This document shows positions 20,880 through 30,639 of a stretch of 64,000 nt of DNA, one piece after another. Within the stretch, counting starts at the first letter, position 1; each line of letters starts with the position of its first letter. Under the pieces are notes generated by a model that saw only the letters and a list, made by a program, of their open reading frames with translations, was not told the DNA's origin and did not search any database. Position numbers and translations under genes: made by a program. This DNA is from Trissonchulus latispiculum (taxonomy: Eukaryota; Nematoda; Enoplea; Enoplida; Ironidae). Where the stretch lies: assembly GCA_030248195.1 (NCBI GenBank), contig JASAND010021304.1, forward strand, positions 1 through 64,000, in the 5' to 3' direction.

Positions 20880-21889
20880 ATTTCATATTTCACCAAAAAT
20901 CGCTTATATACGTCTCCACCCCACCCCACCACAGCACTCTACAGCCACTTGGAGCATGCAATTCTATGACAAAAGTTGCTCAGCTCACTTCGGGCTTTCA
21001 TTTGGTACCAAATTTGACCACTTTTGAAAAATTTCATTTTGGACCACCTGACCCCTCTGACGGTCGAGTGGAGCCAGCCCAGCAAAATGGGTGCGTTGTA
21101 CAGCAAAACGGACGCCGGAAATGAGCTGGGCGCACCAGAAAACCCCTATAGAGAAAGTTTTGAGAGGCCAAGTAGAGCCTAGTATGGGTCTCCAGGTAGC
21201 GGTTGCCAACATGACCCTCCAGACGGCAAAGTGGAACCAGCCCAGCAACTTGGGTCAGTAGGGCAGCAAACTTGATAGCGGGAAGCGATTCTCCGTCTGC
21301 AAAAACCTTTGTATGCAAGATTTGAGGCTTCCAGGTCGCAGAATAAGCGAAAAAACTAAGTTAAAAGTTGGACCCAAAATTCACCAACTTTGGCAGGCCA
21401 GTACCCAAAAATTACGCTCAGGACCGGAAAATCATATAGCAATTGAACGACCCTGATATGTGCGCCTTTGAAGCATACTTTTTGGCCATTTTAGCGTTTT
21501 GGCCGACTTAGGCCCCCCGCCAAAAATTTTTTCCGGCTCTGGGAGGCATAAAAACTAGCCTATCGACTTATTTTTGTTGCGTACTACAAGAATATATATG
21601 GTTTTCATCGGCAAAAATTTTTCTATCTGTTGTTATTAAAGCTACAAAACCCCCCTATCAGAACGGAGAACCGGAAAAAAACATCACTCTCGTAAGCGAT
21701 TTTTGGCATAACTTTTTAACGGAAAGTGGTACGGGGATGAAACTTCAGCAACATACTAAACTCGACACGTACAATTTTTTGCGCACATAATCTGCGCAGG
21801 AATCTGCGCAGCTTCTGCGCAGCCTTGTTTTACACGGTCATTCGACCATTTTCACTCATATTATAGGGGTCGCTACCGCGACACCTATG
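20880..21889. mobile_element. Half of a hairpin-terminated inverted-repeat element
   Basis: Starts with a single unit of the 147-bp repeat seen at 58.8-59.4 kb (CACCCCACCCCACCACAG, CTACAGCCACTT). It continues through the CGGCAAAGTGGAACCAGCCC segment and TGCGCAG clusters, and ends ...CGACACCTATG at 21889, the family terminus. The matching left arm is absent, so this is a truncated copy. Confidence 0.7.
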
Positions 21890-21989
21890 ATAACTAAGCT
21901 TAAAAGTGCTCAAAAATTAAGTTTTGGCACCAAAATAGACGATTTTTGACCTAAATTTCCGGCACAGCCGGAAATATTTTGAAAAATTA

Positions 21990-23250
21990 AAACATTAAAA
22001 AATTTGGCATTTTCTCTGCACCTTGGGTGAGTGGGTGGGAAGCACAAAAAAGTGGGTGAGCTCCCCACCCCACCCCAGGGGCGTATCCAGGATTTTTAAA
22101 AGGAGGGGGTCCAACCCGAAAAGGGGATGGTCCGGACCTAATTTTTTGACAAAAAAGGCCAAATTTGGGGCAAAATAGCCGGAAATTTAAAAAATCTTCC
22201 GAAAAGGGGTGGGTCCGGACCCCCTGGACCACCTGGGGGGATATCCCCCAACTCCCCCCCCCCAAGGAAACTATGCGGGATACCACCCCCATACCTGAAC
22301 GGGAGGCCAAATTTCAATGACCCTTGTGGAAGCAAATTTGGGTATATACCCTGGGGCCGCTACTGGCGTCGTTCGCTACACCAGATTAAAATCGATTAAT
22401 TTGGCAAAAATTTTTAGAAGTTTTTTGGAAAATGAAGGTGACAGCTAATTTTTGATAAAAATCGAAAAAATTTGGGAAATTTTTTGGATAATGAAGGCGA
22501 AATTAGCTAAAATTTTGCAAAAATTTTGTATTCCACTAAAAATGGTCGCCGGATTTTTGGGCACCCCTCAACAAAAATCCTGGCGCCGCTACTGGCATAG
22601 ATGTGTTAGGGGGGGGACCCTCCCCTCCCCACCAAAATGACAAATTTTGGCGACCCCCCCCCCATAGGCATGCATAGGTGTGTTAGAGGGGGGGGGGGTG
22701 GGTTGGGGACCCTTCCCCCAAATGGAGGGGTCGCCGCCACGCCAACCCCCCCCTTAAAAAATTTTTCCTACCCCTCCCCCCAAATCAATTTTTTCAGACC
22801 CCTCCCCCCTGAAAATTTTCAAACCCCTACCTAAATTTTTGAAAAAATTTTTTGCAATTTCTAAAAATTTTTGAAAAAATTCGAAAAAATGGCTATAAAT
22901 CACATATAAAGAGATAAAGATGGTTATTTATAGCAATTAAAGGTATTATACGCAATTATAAACCACAATCTGGGCTAATTTAGGCATATTTTAGAACAAA
23001 TTTGTCAATTTTCAAGCCATATTTTCGCATACGAAAACTATCGACAGAAGCTTTTGAGTACGTTTTATGGACTGTGCATCGAAAAAGGAGCATTTTTAGC
23101 CAAAAAAAACTTGGGTACAGTTTAGCGGGGGGGCCCCCTCCCCCAAATTTCGGATTTTGAGTGGGGTCACCCGAGCCAAATTTGAACCTACACATACTAC
23201 TCCCACTCCCCCCCCCACAACCCAAACAGTTGGTATATACACCTATGAAA
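21990..23250. repeat. G/C-homopolymer-rich hAT-like debris
   Basis: Contains the hAT-like end CAGGGGCGTATCCAGG at 22076, two internal ends reading CCGCTACTGGC (about 22351 and 22575), and many runs of 6-10 C or G. The pieces are inserted in one another and I could not pair their ends or find target duplications. Confidence 0.5.
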
Positions 23251-23253
23251 CCC

Positions 23254-23505
23254 CCCCCCAGATTTTCAGATTTTTGCTACCCCCCCAGATTTTTTCCCAA
23301 AAAGTGGCCAAAAATGGCATAAAATCGAAAATTTAGGGGGGTCCCCCCACCCTCCATCGTCACCCCCCCCCCAGATTTTTTGCCCAGGCACACCTACATA
23401 GGGGACCCCCCCTAAATTTTCGATTTTATGCCATTTTTGACCACTTTTTGGCCAAAAATCTGGGGGGGGTACCAAAAATCTGAAAATCTGGGGGGGGGGT
23501 CGCCA
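23254..23505. repeat. Inverted repeat with poly-C/poly-G ends
   Basis: The left arm about 23254-23345 (CCCCAGATTTTCAGATTTTT, then AAAAGTGGCCAAAAATGGC) is the inverse of the right arm about 23401-23505 (TGCCATTTTTGACCAC, then CTGAAAATCTGGGG). A spacer of about 55 bp separates them. The arms differ at only a few positions. Confidence 0.8.
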
Positions 23506-23599
23506 AAATTTGTCATTTTGGTGGGGGGTCCCCCCCAACACACCTATGGTGGTGTTCGCTAAACCATCCCACGTAGGAGGAATACTAAGCCAAGACATA

Positions 23600-25430
23600 G
23601 CTAAAGAATACATAACTACACCGTCAACAATTCACAACAGTACACTAATTTCATTGTTCTTTAAAAAAATTAAAAAAACAACATAACTAATAACAAAGAA
23701 CTACAATGACAAACTACTACACATTTTAAATACTTAAACGTTTAAAATTAACGAAAAAAACCAGATAAGAGACAGAGAAAGACAAACTAAATAAAATATA
23801 AAACTAAGTACTACAAACACAAAAAAAACAAGACGAAACCTGAACATGGACCATAAACAAATAATACACTGCATTTACATGTGCCTGTTAAACATTAATA
23901 CTGATATTTATCGCTACATTTATGGTTCTACAACACAACATAAAAACGTGCCACCCCAGACAGCTGAACTAAAAGTGATAGTGTCACCTGAGACAGTTAG
24001 GGGCCAGCTTCTACATAGAAGACGTTGTCCATTTACAAAAGGACTCAAATCTAAGTTTTGCTGGCCATTTTTCAAAAGGTCTAACTTCATTTTGAAAAAA
24101 TGCCTTCCATTGAAATTAATGTAGTTTGACTGATAATGTAATTCTCTCTGCAGTGGTGGAAAAATCTAAACAAGATTAAGCCAGCACCTAGATTCGATTG
24201 CTCAGAATGTTTTGAGTGCGATTACGATTAACCGACAGCGGTACGTAACGGTAGGATATAGAAATACGTGTAGAGAGTGAACCACAGCACAGCACAAGGA
24301 CGCAATAGCAAAATTTAAACATTTACAAGCACTTAACTATTTAAAATAATTAAGTTGTACTACGTAAGTGTTATTACAATTGAAACACTTCACAAAATTT
24401 AATGTCACATAAAACATATAAATGATACAATGGACTGCGCTTATATTATAAGGAGAATAAATAGAGAACTGATGTCGCGGAATTGATCTGATAAGTACAA
24501 GTTGATTAAACTGTAAATTTTTGTAAAAAATTAATTATGATTATGGAGCCAATTCAGACTTGGGCCAAGTCATACCAAACCAACTGAACTGCTATGCATT
24601 TCCTAACTGTTCCGAATTTTCGTTTATTAAACTATGAGTAGAATTGCATAGATGCAGTTTCGTATTTTACCGTGTAACATACGGCGAAAACTAAGGCTAA
24701 AACGGTACATGCAGCTGTATTAAATTAAAGAGTGACAGTAGTATAAAGTTGCGAGTATTGGATCTACCCTCCACTCGGCTCTAGGGTGGCGCAGGGGTTG
24801 CATTCTCAGTAAACAAATAATTGGAGTAAAGACTCAAGGAAGAAAAAGACTATTTAATTACGCAATAGACGTCTGACAAGGTCATGCTGCAAATGTGCTT
24901 CATATTCGGTGTTATGTGCTGTTGAGCCCACATGGCTCAAGATGCAATTCTAGCGTGAAATGGTGTTCATTGCTGGAGACAAGGACAATTTAATTCGATG
25001 CAGGCAAACTTAACTTAAACCTAAACGCGAATTGCTGTACTGCAGGAAAATTGGAAGTAGATTTTGTACACCCAAGATCTATTGTTGAAATTGGCGGAAT
25101 ATTGTTTAGTTTTATCGATCTGCGATTAAACTTTAGTATATATATGTATCATTTCGAAACATGTGTTGGTGTGCAAAATATCCCCAATTTTTTACCAAGT
25201 AGTGTGCTCGCACTATTAGAAAAGGTAAGTTCTACTCAATCCTCCACTTGTAAACGCTTGGTATACAGGTGCAGTAATTGTCAGTACAGTAACTCTACGT
25301 TTAGCTGAACATTTCAGTTTGCCAAGAGTTAGTTTCTGAGCTGTAGTAGAAACATGACAGTGCAAGAAAGCATGAAATCTGTGCTTCAACAACCGTAGTA
25401 TAGTAGTATGCTAACATACAGCTTCTTTTA
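23600..25430. other. No gene seen; AT-rich, probably intronic
   Basis: Unique AT-rich sequence with no splice-bounded open stretch that I would call. It lies downstream, in the minus sense, of the candidate Shaw exon at 25438-25482. Confidence 0.4.
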
Positions 25431-25437
25431 GTCTTAC

Positions 25438-25482
25438 CAACAACTATTTTAGGCTTGGTCGCCTTACTGTGCTTACGACGTA
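25438..25482 (-). CDS. Candidate basic microexon of the Shaw channel gene
   Basis: A 45-base exon between acceptor tttttaatttcag (above 25482) and donor G|GTAAGAC (25438/25437). The two leading bases complete the single base left by the exon at 27044-27399. It then reads R-R-K-H-S-K-A-T-K-P-K-I-V-V with one base over. Position, strand, phase and splice signals all fit the next exon of the channel's cytoplasmic C-terminus. A lysine/arginine-rich tail segment is plausible there. The short length keeps confidence moderate. It would bring the channel to about 494 residues, near the usual Shaw length. Confidence 0.5.
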
Positions 25483-25679
25483 CTGAAATTAAAAACGACA
25501 TTATGTATAATATCTAAAATTGTCATTGAAAATCCACGCACGTCAATGTCAGCGTTAACAGTAAGCTTGTGACTTAAAGCTCATGCAGCATGCGGTATCT
25601 GCCACTCCGAGCACTTGGAGACTTCGCCACACTAATTACGTGAAAGGTTGAAATCAGGAATGAAAGACTTATTTTAATT

Positions 25680-25757
25680 TTTTGAAAGTGGGGATCGAAC
25701 CGCTGAGTTTACGGTTCACAGTTGTACACACTACCACTCAGCTATATACACGGACGG
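25680..25757 (-). mobile_element. tRNA-like sequence or SINE head
   Basis: On the minus strand it has an A box (TATAGCTGAGTGGTAGT) and a B box (GCGGTTCGATCCCCAC) at tRNA spacing. However, the 5' bases GTCCGTG do not pair with the 3' bases after the T arm, so no acceptor stem can form. It is more likely a tRNA-derived SINE or pseudo-tRNA than a functional gene. Confidence 0.5.
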
Positions 25758-25759
25758 AA

Positions 25760-26980
25760 TCTAATAACGAAACTAATTGACTATTTTATTACGCTGATTT
25801 CAACCTTTTTGGGGCAGTTGATACCAACCTAACACGTACATTGTGACACCTCGTGAAAATATGTGTTTCAACAATTTGAATAACTTCCCCAACACACCCT
25901 TTATTATTATGCACCCAGCTGAGATTTGAGGCAAATGATCTCTTTAGATCCATTTAGATATTAAGTCGGTGTGTTTACGTCGGTTAAGCCGTAGCTCAAT
26001 CTAAGATGATATTAGGGGTTGGAAATAAACCGCAAAAACGTTGTTAGTTTGAATTTTTTAACATTCATCCAAGGATGCTCTCTCAAACTCTAACTCGTTG
26101 CCGGATCTAATGAAAGTAGGGGTTTGAGAGAGACTGGTTCGAATTCAGAAAAAATGTTAATTTATCAACACTGCAATTAATTAATTAATGCATTTTAAGC
26201 AAAAACCATCTACTAGATGGCATCTAGTCTAACAAAGGGTAAAACATTTAGTACCGAACCACAAAACAGGGTGGTTTAGACTGAAATCTGAAAAGGAGTA
26301 CGACAAAAATAGTACCTGAAATAAAGGTTAAGTATCGTTGCCTAACCATAGGATGGACATAAATGGACTTAGACCTGAGAATAAACCTTACCCGGTCAAC
26401 AATAGTGCTTGGTCGGTGAATTTTAAATTAATTTTAAATTCATAATTTAGATTTATAATTAAAATTTAAATTAGGTAATTGTTGTATCATTGAGAGAATA
26501 AATCCGTGTCTAAAGTGCCTTCATCTTTCATTTGTGCATAACTTTCCTTGTTAGTTAATATTATGCTTTCAAAACCTTTTAGAACTAGCAAATAGTGGTT
26601 TTTTGACTTATACGTATTGCGTAATTAGTTCTCCTAAGACTTAGAAAGAAGCAGCCTTCAGCTAAAGCCATAACCAATAAACATGCCAGCTAAAAACCAT
26701 GACCATTATAATTTAAACAAAACTACATTAGTTTATATGCTGATTTTTTTATGAAAACGGCCAAAAATGTTCTCATTTGTAGAAATTTGGAAATTCTTGC
26801 AGCACTTGCACTTTTAATCAATTTTTAGGCAACAGCAGCAATTTTCTTTTTTATCACTTTAGAAATATAAGATCAAACAAAACAAAAGTTCTAAAACTTC
26901 TGTCACATTTTCATTTTAGCGTTATTCCCCAATTTATTTACCTTCACCTCTGCTAGCTCCCACCTAGCAGGCTAGCTATT
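25760..26980. other. AT-rich intron of the Shaw gene
   Basis: No exon-like segment. If the donor at 27044 were not used, translation would run on for about 20 residues ([10 protein letters not shown] and on) to a stop at 26982-26984. That would be an alternative short C-terminus. Confidence 0.5.
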
Positions 26981-27043
26981 GTTAGCCAACTCCCGTTTTT
27001 TGTAATACACAAATCCAGTGTAAAGCTGATAAACGTAGCTTAC

Positions 27044-27399
27044 TGTTTTTGGTGCCCACAGAATCCCGGGCGTTTCTGAGCGCCAGGGCATCTCTCCGTT
27101 TCTGGAGGGCCTGCCCGGACCGGGCCATTCCCATGGCCGGGTCGCTCTTGGTCTGACTTCGGACCTGCTCCGCTTGCAGGACCCGACGGCGCTTTTTGGG
27201 CAGTTTGGCACGAGCCTGGGTATGTGAGTAGAACATGGCAAAGTTGGACACAATTACGGGCACAGGAAGGGCAATAGTGAGCACACCAGTAAGAGCACAA
27301 AGACTGCCCACCAACATCCCCAGGTATGTCTTGGGGGCCATATCGCCATAGCCAACAGTGGTCATGGTTACGATGGCCCACCAAAGGCCCAGTGGGATG
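27044..27399 (-). CDS. Shaw: Shaw-type Kv channel exon 5: pore, S6 and start of C-terminus
   Basis: Encodes the pore helix and filter ([10 protein letters not shown], then TMTTVGYGD), the outer S6, and S6 with the PVPVIV hinge ([17 protein letters not shown]). The conserved post-S6 motif [14 protein letters not shown] follows, then a basic, less conserved tail ([20 protein letters not shown]). TVGYGD is the K+ selectivity signature and PVPV the gating hinge of Kv channels. The acceptor is tttatttcag above 27399. The first base completes the Ser codon begun by exon 4. The donor is ACA|GTAAGC at 27044/27043. Intact and highly conserved. Confidence 0.96.
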
Positions 27400-27519
27400 C
27401 TGAAATAAATAAAAGATAAGACATTTATTTATGAATGTGGTTATGTAATAGTGAAGTCTGGGAGCTGAACCACAGCACTACTACTACTACAAAGGACTGA
27501 CAAAATGTAACACGGACCT

Positions 27520-27605
27520 GACTACTAAGGAGATCTAGTTCAGGCGGTTCTCTTTTAGATCCCGGTCGAGCCTCGCCTGGTTTGTGGGAGTTTGAATTAA
27601 CAGTG
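27520..27605 (+). mobile_element. Weak tRNA-SINE-like promoter pair
   Basis: TAGTTCAGGCGG resembles an A box. About 30 bases on, CCCGGTCGAGCCTCG resembles a B box. It lies inside the intron between Shaw exons 4 and 5. Low confidence because both boxes are degenerate. Confidence 0.25.
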
Positions 27606-28060
27606 GAACGAAGAAATTGAGGACCACGATTTGTTCGCGTTTATGAGGTTTTGTGTGGTTGACCTTGTATCCTGGTTATTGATGCAAATATTACAGAACT
27701 ATCAAGAACTGCATCCGTGAAAATTTAAGTTGCAGAAGGTACAGTGTCAAAATTTTCAATCTTATTAATTTGTCCGTTGTCCGTTTATCAACTAAATTAT
27801 AGAAACCGTAGCGTAGGACTCCGCTCTGAACTGTTGAACCTATAAAGCGTGATTCAAAGACACGGTCTTTTCAAGACAGATGGAGATCTCCACAAGAGTG
27901 GAGATAAAATTAGCTTTTTAAACTCCATTAGCTCCACTCATGGTTTACTCTTCTAGGAAAAGGACGGAGTTAACTTCCATATCAGACTTATCAATCTTTC
28001 CTATGCCTGCTTCCCTTACACATTTAACTAATTTAACTCCGCTCTCGTCTCTGCCCTGAC

Positions 28061-28638
28061 CTGATGAAGTCATTTTCAGGATTGGACTCGATTCGTTCCG
28101 CATAATAGACCAAGGCCGCAAAGATGACGATGCCTAGCACCAGGAAGAACACCAATAGGATCAGTTCCTTCGCACTGGCTCGGAATGTATGAATTAGGAT
28201 CTTAAGGCCGGAGGAATGTTGAGTCAGCTTGAACAGTCTCATAATTCGAATGATACTGAAAAACTCGAGGATGTCCTGATTTTCCAGCTCCGTCGCCAGC
28301 TGGTTCATCAGCACATCCACGTAGAAGGAGAGGGTAGCGATGAAATCGATGATATTGATGGGAGCCTTGAAAAACAGCAATCGACTGGGGCAAAAGATGA
28401 ACCGAACGCCCAGTTCAAAGGTGAACCAGATATTGCAGATCATTTCTATGTACAGAAAGGCCCGGTGGGGCTCTGTCCGCGTCTTATGGACGCGCCACGC
28501 TGAATAGGTCCGGTTCATCAGCGTGGTGACGTTGAAGAAGGCCGCCTCCAGTTTGGGTATCCGAAAGTCCGGATGGGTTTTGAGGCAGAAGGAGAAGATG
28601 GAGACGCAGATGAAGAAGACGGAGATCACAGCAATGGC
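28061..28638 (-). CDS. Shaw: Shaw-type Kv channel exon 4: S1 to S5
   Basis: A 578-base exon carrying the voltage sensor. S1 is [15 protein letters not shown]. An extracellular S1-S2 loop has two N-glycosylation sequons (NVT, NRT). S2 is in [16 protein letters not shown]3 is in [13 protein letters not shown]4 is [20 protein letters not shown]. The S4-S5 linker is HTFRASAKE, and S5 is [20 protein letters not shown] ending [15 protein letters not shown]4 has R, R, K at three-residue spacing and lacks the first arginines, as in Shaw. The fourth position is Gln where I expect Arg. Acceptor cctgtttcag lies above 28638, donor AG|GTCAGG at 28061/28060. Confidence 0.97.
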
Positions 28639-28954
28639 CTGAAACAGGAAGAAAAAAGAAAAAACTAGAAGACAAACACAGAGTGGTTGGAAGGGGGACA
28701 AAACGGGTTCAAAAAGCGCTATGAGCGGCGAAAGTTTGGATTTCACTGGACTCACGTCACGTGTGCTTTAGGTTCCACTGGGACAGAACCGTTGTAAGCA
28801 TATTTTATGCTTGAAAGAGTAGCTACGCCAAGAGTCTTAATGCTGCATTATAGTTCCTGTCACGTCGACGCGTCTATGCGTAAGCGTCTGCATGCGTTCG
28901 TAAGCATGAATATGTTACAGTTAATTTTAAACGGCTAAAACGGCATGTTACAGT

Positions 28955-29200
28955 CTAAGGCGTCGACGCGGGTCGACATTTGTTACATCCCACCCTTCCA
29001 CACTTGTTTGCTAAATGCTGTCCAAGGTAGATGCCTACTAGGTATCCTGATCCATGGATGTTGTTAAAAGTCGAACTTGGGGTGGAGAGCCGGTAATTAC
29101 AGATAGAAGAGCCCAATAAATAGGTCATGTGGTGGGGCTGGAACACAGCGCAGACACTCTAACTAACTGAGCCACAGGGGCTTCAGCGCAATGAGCTGGA
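28955..29200 (-). mobile_element. tRNA-derived SINE in a Shaw intron
   Basis: The minus-strand head GCCCCTGTGGCTCAGTTAGT carries a good A box (about 29165-29185). A B-box-like TGTTCCAGCCCCACC follows about 30 bases later. There is no acceptor stem pairing. The body probably runs on toward 28960. Confidence 0.45.
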
Positions 29201-29359
29201 GCCGCTATTTTTTCAGCTTTACCCTTTACCCCAGTCGGTGTTCTGGTTAGGAATACTGCCAAATATGTAAAACTTTCATCGCACAAGTGCATTGCACATT
29301 GTAAGTTGACTGTTAAGTACAAGCAAGAGTACATAATGATAAGTAACGTATTGAGTTAC

Positions 29360-29513
29360 TTTGGCAGGCTGAGAAGAATAAGGCTCATCAAAGAGGGACC
29401 ACACTTTGGGTTTAAGTCGCTGCCATGGATTGAGTCTACCCGTAATGAACTCGTCTTCCCAGCCGAACTTCTTGAACACCTCGTCTTCGTTCCGATCCGT
29501 GTCTATGTCTAGC
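29360..29513 (-). CDS. Shaw: Shaw-type Kv channel exon 3: T1-S1 linker
   Basis: Reads L-D-I-D-T-D-R-N-E-D-E-V-F-K-K-F-G-W-E-D, then E-F-I-T-G-R-L-N-P-W-Q, ending K-P-K-V-W-S-L-F-D-E-P-Y-S-S-Q-P-A-K. The W-S-L-F-D-E-P-Y-S-S motif just before S1 is characteristic of the Shaw subfamily. Acceptor gttttag lies above 29513 and donor AAA|GTAACT at 29360/29359. Phase 0 at the 3' end joins exon 4, giving ...[13 protein letters not shown]. Confidence 0.95.
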
Positions 29514-29855
29514 CTAAAACATGTGCAAAAGGGTGAATATTAATAAACTGTACGCAGCAATAACTCTATATATGTACTGTTTTATAGATAATGAAAAGAT
29601 GCTTCAAATAGTTCACCGACTTTTACGATTTATTTCTGATATTAATCATAAATCCAATGTAGCTTTCTATTTCGTTAAGCTCCGACAAATGGCTAGTCCA
29701 TATCTTACAAGGCTTATTTTGGGACTGCGACACAACATGCAGTATATACGCACTGTTACCTCAAACATTAAAACTAAATTAATGAAGCAGGCATATTATT
29801 GCTACAACTGCCTTTTTAATTAAAGAAAGAATTAACTAATCGGTTAATGACTTGC

Positions 29856-29926
29856 CTATCCAGCACAGCCAGTGTGTCTTGAGTATCCCTGTGTTGAGTG
29901 TAAGTCATCCAGCAACAGGGTTCAAC
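29856..29926 (-). CDS. Shaw: Shaw-type Kv channel exon 2: end of T1 (zinc-site cysteines), GC donor
   Basis: A 71-base exon reading V-E-P-C-C-W-M-T-Y-T-Q-H-R-D-T-Q-D-T-L-A-V-L-D plus AG. The Cys-Cys pair completes the H-x5-C-x20-CC zinc-binding motif of non-Shaker Kv T1 domains. The His (H-Y-P-T-D-V-C) is in exon 1. Acceptor gttgtag lies above 29926. The donor is AG|GCAAGT at 29856/29855, a GC-AG intron with an otherwise perfect donor consensus. The Arg codon is completed by the first base of exon 3. Confidence 0.95.
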
Positions 29927-30356
29927 CTACAACCATAATCACTGCACCACAAAATGAAGGATTGTTTTATTTTCTTTATTTTTGATGTAATCTTGTAGTC
30001 TAAACTCTAGAGTATAAAATTTAAATCGTATCTAAACTTAGTAGGCCGGCGGTTGGCGGTTCGCCAACGGCGCTGGCCCTTTGAATGCAAAAACAGGTAA
30101 AATCAGTAGGACTTAGAATGTGTCGAGATATTTGAAAGGTCGATTTATACGGAGATGCTAGCAAATTGCGTAAATATAAATGCTTACATGCTTCTATCGA
30201 CAACTAGTGCCGCCAAAAGCACGGCTTCAGTGTCAATTTTAAACAATTATTTTACAGCTTAGCGCCGTTTCCTGAATGTTTTCAATCAAAATTTGTAAAC
30301 AATTTTTTGAGGCCCACCATCAATTCAGTGAACTGCCCCCTCCCCCAGCCTCTCAC

Positions 30357-30635
30357 CTGATTGGAATCTAGACCCCAGAATTCCAGTTCCTCCTCAAACA
30401 ATGGACCACACACGTCGGTGGGATAGTGTAGTTTACCAGTCCGATAGTAGTTAAGTATCTGTGCGAAGACGCCCGGATGCCGATCAAAAAAGTACTCGTT
30501 CAGGACCGGGTCATAGTTTGCCAGCGCTTCGGTGAGACGGGAAAGTCGGGTAGCCGGAATCTTTTTCAGAGTCGTTTTGTAGGTTTCGTGACGAATGCCG
30601 CCAACATTGATGATAACCCGATTTTCGGCATCCAT
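30357..30635 (-). CDS. Shaw: Shaw-type Kv channel exon 1: start codon and T1 tetramerisation domain
   Basis: Begins [19 protein letters not shown], the usual start of Shaw proteins. It carries the whole T1/BTB core: [48 protein letters not shown] and [14 protein letters not shown]1 directs subfamily-specific tetramer assembly of the channel at the plasma membrane. Donor CAG|GTGAGA is at 30357/30356, phase 0 into exon 2. The ATG at 30635 is chosen because it matches the family start and an in-frame stop lies just upstream. Exons 1 to 5 total about 479 codons, against roughly 500 for known Shaw proteins. Channels of this type carry delayed-rectifier K+ current in neurons. Confidence 0.96.
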
Positions 30636-30639
30636 TAAG

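Noticed and set aside
24770..24850. Pol III A box on the plus strand (TGGCGCAGGGG)
   Set aside because: The key pyrimidine is wrong and no B box follows at the right distance.
25680..25757. Functional tRNA gene
   Set aside because: A and B boxes are present but the ends cannot form an acceptor stem.
29521..29823. 100-residue plus-strand open frame in a Shaw intron
   Set aside because: No splice or promoter context, no recognisable motif, and it overlaps the intron between two certain minus-strand exons.
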